9,619 bases of DNA, taken from positions 1-9,619 of the forward strand of contig CAJPPF010000084.1 of the NCBI GenBank assembly GCA_905372445.1, given 5' to 3'. The position numbers were made by a program, and so were the translations under genes. Numbering within the stretch: the stretch's first letter is position 1; every line of letters begins with the position of its first letter. This document shows positions 1-4,151 of this stretch, one piece after another. The stretch is from an uncultured Prevotella sp. GTDB taxonomy: Bacteria > Bacteroidota > Bacteroidia > Bacteroidales > Bacteroidaceae. The notes beneath the pieces are model-generated. The model had not been told where the DNA came from. It was given only the letters and a program-made list of their open reading frames with translations, and did not search any database.

Positions 1-220
1 ATAGCCTACATACACCAAAAGTATGTTTTAAACCCAAAATGGTTATTGTATTATTTAGTACTCCTATAGCTCATGCTATTTCTCTATAGATACAAAGAAA
101 GTCTTTAGAGAAAAACTTATCTCAATCTGGTGTAATTTTCTGTATTATCGCGAATCAGCATTATGAATTATTGGTGTCCGGTAAACAAATTATAGCAATG
201 AATCGAGTATGATGAAACCT

Positions 221-320
221 GAAGGGGCGTGATTTATTACGTTCCGCCTCATCGCGGAGTCCATTGCGCGAGCTATTTGTTCCTTGGATATTGCTTAAGC
301 GTGATAAATTACGCCCCTTC
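221..320. repeat. MITE-like palindromic repeat, copy 1 (100 bp)
   Basis: The element begins GAAGGGGCGTGATTTAT and ends ATAAATTACGCCCCTTC. Over the outer 21 bases the two ends are inverted repeats with two mismatches. It shares GGGGCGTGATTTAT, ACGTTCCGCCTC and AGTCCATTGCG with the element at 3859-3966, and the similarity runs on past the right end (TGTC, then CAAACG). It has no coding capacity. It could be a miniature inverted-repeat transposable element or a REP-like mobile palindrome. No target-site duplication is obvious. Confidence 0.75.
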
Positions 321-391
321 GCTGTCTGGCAAACGCCGACCCTTTCTCGGCTCGTGGAAGACATAAAACTAAAAGAAATGTTTTTTGTAAC

Positions 392-418
392 GCTTACTAT
401 TTTTGGCAAAAAGTAAGC
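392..418. other. Hairpin, possible bidirectional terminator
   Basis: GCTTACT (392-398) pairs perfectly with AGTAAGC (412-418). Inside them TTTT can pair with AAAA around a short TGGC loop. The structure is symmetrical and A/T-rich in the middle. It could end transcription or simply be an intergenic palindrome. No adjacent gene in the window clearly needs a terminator here. Confidence 0.35.
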
Positions 419-444
419 CCCTATTGGCTATACGTGCCTGTAGT

Positions 445-484
445 ACCGATAAATAATGGTTTGCAGAACTTTCAATCGGTTTTT
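445..484 (+). terminator. Weak stem followed by a T run
   Basis: ACCGAT (445-450) pairs with ATCGGT (475-480), and a run of T follows (480-484), giving the shape of a rho-independent terminator on the + strand. The loop of 24 bases is long and the stem is only six pairs, so this is weak. Confidence 0.2.
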
Positions 485-607
485 ACTCGACACCAATAGA
501 TTCGAAAAAGAAAAAAAACTTCCCAACGTCACTTTTAGACCTGCTTATTCGTTATATATATGAGCGAGCTCAGAAGAGAAATGTATAACTAATAAAATGT
601 AGAAAAT

Positions 608-1045
608 ATGAAATTTGCTGAAATGATGGTTTATTTAGGTATTTTTGTTGTGCTGCCAATCATTATCGTGGCACTTATGGCACGTGTGAAGACAAACATC
701 ACCAATAAACGCGCCCAGATAGCATTGGCCGCTATTGAGAAGAACTCTGATGTAGATTTGGAGGCGTTTTTCAAAAAGATGAATCTGCCGAGTCGAAGCA
801 TTAAAGAGAGGTTGCTCGACAAACTGTTGTACGGTAGCATTTTCACCCTTTTTGGTGTGGGCATCTATATAGCCATATTCGTTTTCAATATGAATGTCGG
901 TAGCTTCGATAAAAATATGTTTATCGGACTTTCTTTCGCTGCTGTGCCGTCATTGGGTGTTGGGCTTGCTTTCCTTATCAATTATTTTGTAGGAAGAAGA
1001 GTGCTGAAGCTGGAGATTGATGCCGAAGCCAAGAAACAAGAATGA
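608..1045 (+). CDS. Three-helix membrane protein upstream of ECF sigma factor
   Basis: This is a 145-residue protein of unknown function. Three hydrophobic helices are visible, at about residues 8-25, 74-93 and 105-128. Between the first two is a charged stretch (about 26-72) that contains DVDLEAFFKKM, and the tail is charged (KLEIDAEAKKQE). This layout resembles the small Bacteroidota membrane proteins labelled DUF6249, which often sit next to ECF sigma factor genes; that match is from memory and tentative. The gene opens a three-gene unit: its stop overlaps the sigma factor start as ATGA, which points to coupled translation. It may be an accessory membrane component of the sigma factor's control, but nothing in the sequence proves this. 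The ATG at 608 follows an A-rich leader with no Shine-Dalgarno sequence, as is normal in this phylum. Confidence 0.8.
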   Translation: MKFAEMMVYLGIFVVLPIIIVALMARVKTNITNKRAQIALAAIEKNSDVDLEAFFKKMNLPSRSIKERLLDKLLYGSIFTLFGVGIYIAIFVFNMNVGSFDKNMFIGLSFAAVPSLGVGLAFLINYFVGRRVLKLEIDAEAKKQE

Positions 1046-1524
1046 CCCGCGAACAATTCATAGAGATTATCCAGACTGAACAGAAACCGCTCAGGCGGTT
1101 TCTGCTCGCACTTTGCAATGGCAATCATGATGAGGCAGACGATATTGCGCAGGACACGCTGGTTAAAGCTTATATCTCCTTCTCCAAGTACGAGTTACGT
1201 GGAAAGGGTACGGCATGGCTCTATCGCATCGCCTATAACATGTTTGTCGACACAAACCGTTGCCGTCGCACCGTACAACCTTTGGATGTATTAGAAAAGC
1301 AGGAAGATGTCACCTTTGCTGCCGACTGTGATTTCCGTTACCAGACTCTCTACATGGCATTGGCAAAACTGCCACCCAAAGAACGCACAGCCATCCTGCT
1401 CTTCTACATCAAAGGCTATACTATCAGGGAAATAGCCGACATAGTGGATGTGTCTGAAGATGCCGTGAAGAAACAACTCTCACGGGGAAGAGACAAACTT
1501 AAAATACTTTTGAAAGATGAATGA
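1042..1524 (+). CDS. ECF-type RNA polymerase sigma factor (sigma-70 family)
   Basis: This 160-residue protein directs RNA polymerase to a set of promoters. Region 2 is visible at about residues 14-78, with DEADDIAQDTLVKAY (30-44) and GTAWLYRIAYNMFVD (56-70), the usual core-binding and -10-binding helices. Region 4 is at about 101-155, with LPPKERTAILL followed by the helix-turn-helix GYTIREIADIVDVSEDAVKK that reads the -35 element. There is no region 1 or 3, as expected for the extracytoplasmic-function class, and the length is normal. The gene overlaps the membrane protein upstream by 4 bases and the membrane protein downstream by 8 bases. Such units usually hold the sigma factor inactive until a signal arrives. 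The signal and target genes cannot be read from this window. Confidence 0.95.
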   Translation: MTREQFIEIIQTEQKPLRRFLLALCNGNHDEADDIAQDTLVKAYISFSKYELRGKGTAWLYRIAYNMFVDTNRCRRTVQPLDVLEKQEDVTFAADCDFRYQTLYMALAKLPPKERTAILLFYIKGYTIREIADIVDVSEDAVKKQLSRGRDKLKILLKDE

Positions 1525-1912
1525 TGACATGAGACTACAGGAACTTTTCGACAGCTACCACCCGACGCTGGTCGACAGCGAGTTGTTTAACCAGCGGCTT
1601 GAAAGGAAACTCGCAATGATTGATGAAATCCGACAGGCACAGGTGGCTCAGAAACACCGTTACCGTGTGGCGGTGGTAGCAGCATTTGTGACAGGTATCA
1701 TCATTGGCGGCGGACTTCTTGCATTCATTCTGGCTGCACCGTCCGATATGCCTCTGTTCACTTTCGGCATCAATTTCTACCCACTGCTTTTCATCGAACA
1801 GAACAGCCGTCTCATTTCTGCATTGCTGACATCATTGATGATTGCATTTGTTATCATTGCCGTATTGAACACAAATGAGATGGTGAGTAGAATCAGGCAA
1901 GGAATCTATTGA
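1517..1912 (+). CDS. Two-helix membrane protein, possible anti-sigma factor
   Basis: This is a 131-residue protein of unknown function. The first 50 residues are charged and helical (FNQRLERKLAMIDEIRQAQ) and would lie in the cytoplasm. Helix 1 spans about 51-73 (glycine-rich GIIIGGG), a loop of about 25 residues lies outside, helix 2 spans about 99-117, and the tail is short. Starting inside the end of the sigma factor gene (8-base overlap) with a soluble N-terminal segment ahead of a membrane anchor is what one would expect of an anti-sigma factor. I see no zinc-binding HxxxCxxC motif or named anti-sigma domain, so the role is inferred only from position and layout. A second ATG at codon 5 is also possible as the start. 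Confidence 0.75.
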   Translation: MNDDMRLQELFDSYHPTLVDSELFNQRLERKLAMIDEIRQAQVAQKHRYRVAVVAAFVTGIIIGGGLLAFILAAPSDMPLFTFGINFYPLLFIEQNSRLISALLTSLMIAFVIIAVLNTNEMVSRIRQGIY

Positions 1913-1935
1913 CCGTTTTGGGTTTAATGATGTTG

Positions 1936-1943
1936 CAAAGTTA
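1936..1943 (-). promoter_or_regulatory. Isolated -7-like box facing the sigma operon
   Basis: On the - strand this reads TAACTTTG, a match to the Bacteroidota -7 consensus TAnnTTTG. The shared GCAAAGTTACG around it is the same as at the protease promoter (6529-6536). No TTTG lies at the expected 19-21 base distance; the nearest CAAA is 27 bases away. Transcription from it would run antisense into the end of the sigma operon, with no - strand gene to serve. It may be a relic. Confidence 0.2.
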
Positions 1944-2033
1944 CGAAATAATACCAAGATGATACTTGCACAAAATCGGTTTCCGGTATACTTTTCCGAA
2001 CACCCACGTTGTGCTCTGTCGGGCGTTCAGCCT

Positions 2034-2050
2034 CCGCTTATAATAAGTGG
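2034..2050. other. Short hairpin between convergent genes
   Basis: CCGCTTATAATAAGTGG folds into a seven-pair stem (one G-T pair) with a three-base loop. It lies between the end of the sigma operon and the end of the SMR transporter, where a shared terminator would be expected. There is no adjoining T run, so a terminator role is only possible. Confidence 0.25.
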
Positions 2051-2102
2051 ACAAAGGCGGCTAAAAGAATCTGTATCGTTTTGAGTGAAGTTTAGAAACA
2101 AA

Positions 2103-2416
2103 TTAATGCACCGATGCTTTGGAAAATACGTTGAGGATGACGACGCCGGCAATTATCAGCGTTATGCCGATGCCCAGTCGAACGGCTGTTTAAAGAATAT
2201 TACCGACAGAATATTGGTCAGCACCAGCCCCAGTGCTGCCCAGATGGCGTAGGCGATACCCAGATGAATGCTTTTCAGAGCGAGCGAAAGGAAGTAGAAG
2301 CAGGCAATGATAGTGCCTGCCGTAGGTAGCAGTCGGGAAAATCCGTCGGAGAGTTTCATCAGTGTTGAGCCACATACTTCGAGGATGATGGCGAGTGCCA
2401 AAAATAAATATTGCAT
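2103..2416 (-). pseudogene. SMR multidrug efflux transporter, frameshifted near the C-terminus
   Basis: This belongs to the small multidrug resistance family (EmrE/QacC type), four-helix membrane proteins that swap protons for cationic drugs. The readable part (ATG at 2416) shows the essential membrane Glu at residue 13 (ILEVCGSTLMKLSDGFSRL), then GIAYAIWAALGLVLT, all typical of the Qac branch. The frame closes after 84 residues at 2162-2164. In another frame the missing end follows at once: GIGITLIIAGVVILNVFSKA, then SVH and a stop at 2103-2105. Joining the two gives about 104 residues, the normal family length, and fits loss of one base, for example in the GGG run within TGGGCATCGG. The truncated protein lacks helix 4, which mediates dimer contacts, so it is probably non-functional. 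A sequencing error would give the same picture. It follows the hydrolase fragment by 77 bases. Confidence 0.85.
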
Positions 2417-2493
2417 AGTCTTTATTATTTAATAATCTTGAGATATTGCAGGCTGCCGTAACAGTGACCGTTTCATCTCATCTAAGTTTCTCT

Positions 2494-2859
2494 TTAAAAA
2501 AACTCGCTTACCTTTGCAGTAATGGCGTTTACGTATTCCGGAACGTAATAGGTCTTGATGTGGGTTGCGCCCGGAACGATAAACAATTCCTTGTCTACCG
2601 TGCCCGTAGCCTTGGCGAAAGCCTCTTCGGTCATGTAGCAGCTGTCGGTCTTTGAACCAGCCATGACGAGCAAAGGCTGGTCAATGAGGTCGGCATGGTC
2701 GGTGGCATCCCATGCCATCGTCTCCATGAACGAACTTTTAAGGTAAGTGCCTGGCGCGTTGGGCGTGAGCGTAGGACCTTCGTCGCCGTAGGTCTGCGCC
2801 TCCATGCTTGTTGTTGTCATCACTGCTAAAACCAATGTTATGATTGCTTTTGTTCTCAT
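2494..2859 (-). pseudogene. Secreted alpha/beta hydrolase with most of its body missing
   Basis: The 121-residue frame starts with a clear signal peptide (MRTKAIITLVLAV, cleavage near SMEA-QT at 21-22). After about 30 unassigned residues it continues with the C-terminal part of an alpha/beta hydrolase: IDQPLLVMAGSKTDS (probable acid Asp72), an EEAFAKATGT helix, then ELFIVPGATHIKTYY with the likely catalytic His100. The nucleophile elbow GxSxG and the first two-thirds of the usual fold (about 300 residues) are absent, so it cannot be an active hydrolase as drawn. The frame is open across the join, which fits an in-frame internal deletion or the fusion of a secreted gene's start with a hydrolase's end. 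It begins 12 bases after the aldo/keto reductase stop, so the two were probably co-transcribed. The related remnant at 6604-6787 shares the TGT, KELYIIP and AAH pattern. Confidence 0.75.
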
Positions 2860-2871
2860 ATTCGATAGATT

Positions 2872-3723
2872 TTATCCGCGTGGTGCGAAGCTCATGAACC
2901 ATTTGGTGATTTCCGGGTCGTGGTGGCTCGGTATGATGACGGGCTGGGCGGTGTCGAGCTTGAGTATCTCGGCCATCTCGGCATCGGTCAGCGTGAAGTC
3001 GAACAGCTGCAGGTTCTGCGCCATGCGTTCCTTGTGCACCGACTTGGGAATGACGATCACGCCGCGCTGCAGCAGGTAGCGCAGCGCCACCTGCGGTCCA
3101 GTCTTGCCGTGCTTTGCACCGATGGCGGCCAGCGTCTCGTTGGTGAAGAAGCCGTTCTTGCCCTCTGCCAGCGGACCCCACGACATGTGGCGCACGCCCA
3201 GTTCGTCCATATACTTGCGCGCCTCTGTCTGCTGGAAGAACACGTGCGTCTCCACCTGGTTCACGGTCGGCACAATGTCCATGAAGTGGCAGAGGTCGAT
3301 GAGGTGATCGGGATAGAAGTTGCTCACGCCGATGGCTCGCACTTTCCCTGCCTTCAGCGCGCTTTCGAGTGCGCGATAGGCGTTGTAGCGGTCGCCGAAC
3401 GGCTGGTGTAGCAGCATGAGGTCGATGTAGTCGGTGCCGAGCTTGTGCAGGCTCTCGTCGATGCTGCGTGCTGGGGCGTCGCCCTCATAGTTGGACATTC
3501 ATATCTTGTCTACCACGAAGACGTCTTCTCTCGGTACGCCGCTTTTGCGTATGGCGCGACCCACGCCCTCCTCGTTCTGGTATGCCTGCGCCGTGTCTAT
3601 CATCCGGTAGCCCACGCTCAGCGCGTCGACTACGCAACGTTCTGCCTCGTCGGGCGCCACCTGAAACACACCGTAGACCAGCTGCGGCATTTCCACTCCA
3701 TTGTTCAGTTTAATCGTATCCAT
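2872..3723 (-). pseudogene. Aldo/keto reductase split by an in-frame TGA stop
   Basis: Aldo/keto reductases reduce aldehydes and ketones with NADPH in the cytoplasm. The first 74 codons (ATG at 3723) give the N-terminal barrel with Asp43 and Tyr48 (MIDTAQAY) and Lys73 (VFVVDKI), three of the four catalytic residues. TGA then occurs at 3499-3501, and the same frame goes on for 208 codons (MSNYEG...) with the fourth catalytic residue, His in LMLLHQPFG, then GVSNFYPDHL, NQVETHVF, MSWGPLAEG, GVIVIPKSVHKERM and the C-terminal loop. Homologues read K-[LI]-W-[VM]-SNY here, so TGA most simply replaces Trp TGG. The joined length of 283 codons is normal. The next ATG follows the stop directly, so reinitiation could yield a separate C-terminal piece, but the active site would be divided. 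A sequencing error would look the same. A -7-type box lies upstream (3758-3765). Confidence 0.88.
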
Positions 3724-3757
3724 GATTCTCTTTTTGTTTGTAAATGATTTATGATTG

Positions 3758-3765
3758 CAAAGATA
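3758..3765 (-). promoter_or_regulatory. Probable -7 promoter box of the reductase operon
   Basis: On the - strand this reads TATCTTTG, matching the Bacteroidota -7 consensus TAnnTTTG, 34 bases ahead of the aldo/keto reductase ATG. No TTTG is found at the proper distance for the -33 element; the nearest CAAA on the + strand is 26 bases away. The call is therefore only moderately supported. Confidence 0.4.
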
Positions 3766-3858
3766 AGAGGAAAAGTGGCTCCGGCTTTACACAAAAGTCG
3801 TCATTCTTTTCACTTTTCAGCGAAAAAGTCGGTTATCATTCGGAAAGTGGCGTCAGCT

Positions 3859-3966
3859 GTAGGGGCGTGATTTATCACGTTCCGCCTCGCTGGGAAACAA
3901 ACAATCACGCTAACGCCACGCAATGGACTGCAGGCGGAGGCGGAACGTGATAAATCACGCCCCTAC
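3859..3966. repeat. MITE-like palindromic repeat, copy 2 (108 bp, perfect 30-base inverted ends)
   Basis: The left arm (3859-3888, starting GTAGGGGCGTGATTTATCAC) is the exact reverse complement of the right arm (3937-3966, ending TAAATCACGCCCCTAC). The 48-base middle contains CGCAATGGACT, which in reverse complement is the AGTCCATTGCG of copy 1, so the two are related. Their second and second-last bases differ together: GAAGGGG/CCCCTTC in copy 1 and GTAGGGG/CCCCTAC here, as expected if pairing of the ends matters. There is no coding capacity. It could be a non-autonomous transposon or a REP-type palindrome, and it would form a long stem if transcribed. Confidence 0.85.
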
Positions 3967-3991
3967 GATGTCCCGACAAACGACGGCAGGC

Positions 3992-4067
3992 TTGCCGAGG
4001 TTCGGCAAACGTCAAGACATAACGGATGTTAAATGCCGAGGTTCGGCAAACGTCACGGCAAGTGACG
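3992..4067. repeat. Tandem palindromic units with TTGCCGA/TCGGCAA arms
   Basis: A 22-base direct repeat occurs at 3993-4014 and 4034-4055 with identical sequence, 41 bases apart. Each copy contains a palindrome: TTGCCGA-GGT-TCGGCAA in the first, and the same minus the outer pair in the second. Both continue ACGTCA. A third stem, CGTCAC-ggcaa-GTGACG (4051-4067), follows directly. The block starts about 25 bases right of the repeat element at 3859-3966. It might be a double operator, a REP-like cluster or part of the mobile element; nothing decides between these. Confidence 0.7.
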
Positions 4068-4077
4068 GCATGAAAGA

Positions 4078-4128
4078 ATTTTCGGCAACCACGCCTTCGC
4101 CAAACGATAAGGCGCGATTGCCGAAAAT
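4078..4128 (-). terminator. Nested hairpin downstream of the metalloprotease
   Basis: ATTTTCGGCAA (4078-4088) pairs perfectly with TTGCCGAAAAT (4118-4128). Inside it CGCCTT (4092-4097) pairs with AAGGCG (4109-4114). It begins 23 bases past the protease stop codon, and on the - strand it is followed by TCTTTC, a poor T tract. The position suits a terminator or an mRNA 3' end protector. The outer arms carry the same TCGGCAA/TTGCCGA heptamer as the palindromes at 3992-4055, so it may belong to the same repeat family. Confidence 0.5.
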
Positions 4129-4151
4129 CAGAGGTGTAACGGCGGCTTGCG

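Larger units (their letters stand above)
1..607. other. Intergenic region with no convincing gene
   Basis: No reading frame here looks like a protein. The longest one, on the - strand at 161-409, runs straight through a palindromic repeat and has no recognisable domain. What can be seen is one repeat element (221-320), a long hairpin (392-418), a weaker stem followed by a T run (445-484) and an A/T-rich leader before the gene at 608. An 8-base stem (TTTCTCTA at 79-86 with TAGAGAAA at 106-113) is also present but has no T run on either side. No tRNA or known RNA was recognised. No TAnnTTTG box with a well-placed TTTG was found ahead of the gene at 608, so its promoter is not assigned. Confidence 0.6.

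Noticed and set aside
16..23. CAAAAGTA as a leftward -7 box
   Set aside because: No TTTG is found at the right distance, and any gene served would lie outside the window.
398..405. TATTTTTG as a -7 box for the sigma operon
   Set aside because: It sits inside the loop of a hairpin, 200 bases before the gene, with no TTTG at the proper distance.
161..409. 82-residue - strand frame in the left intergenic region
   Set aside because: It reads across the palindromic repeat at 221-320, has low-complexity composition and no recognisable domain.
2738..3181. 147-residue - strand frame, rich in Arg, Ala and His
   Set aside because: It overlaps the aldo/keto reductase and hydrolase in another frame on the same strand and has the composition of a shifted reading of a G/C-rich gene.
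2920..3411. 163-residue + strand frame
   Set aside because: It is antisense to the aldo/keto reductase, whose - strand frame carries clear family motifs.
3499..3501. TGA read as Trp or selenocysteine
   Set aside because: Other genes in the window end at TGA (sigma factor at 1522-1524, endonuclease-family gene at 8502-8504), so TGA is a normal stop. Homologues have Trp and not Cys here, and no selenocysteine-type hairpin was seen.
3993..4055. CRISPR-like direct repeats
   Set aside because: Only two 22-base copies are present with a 19-base gap, each itself palindromic, and there is no array or cas gene.
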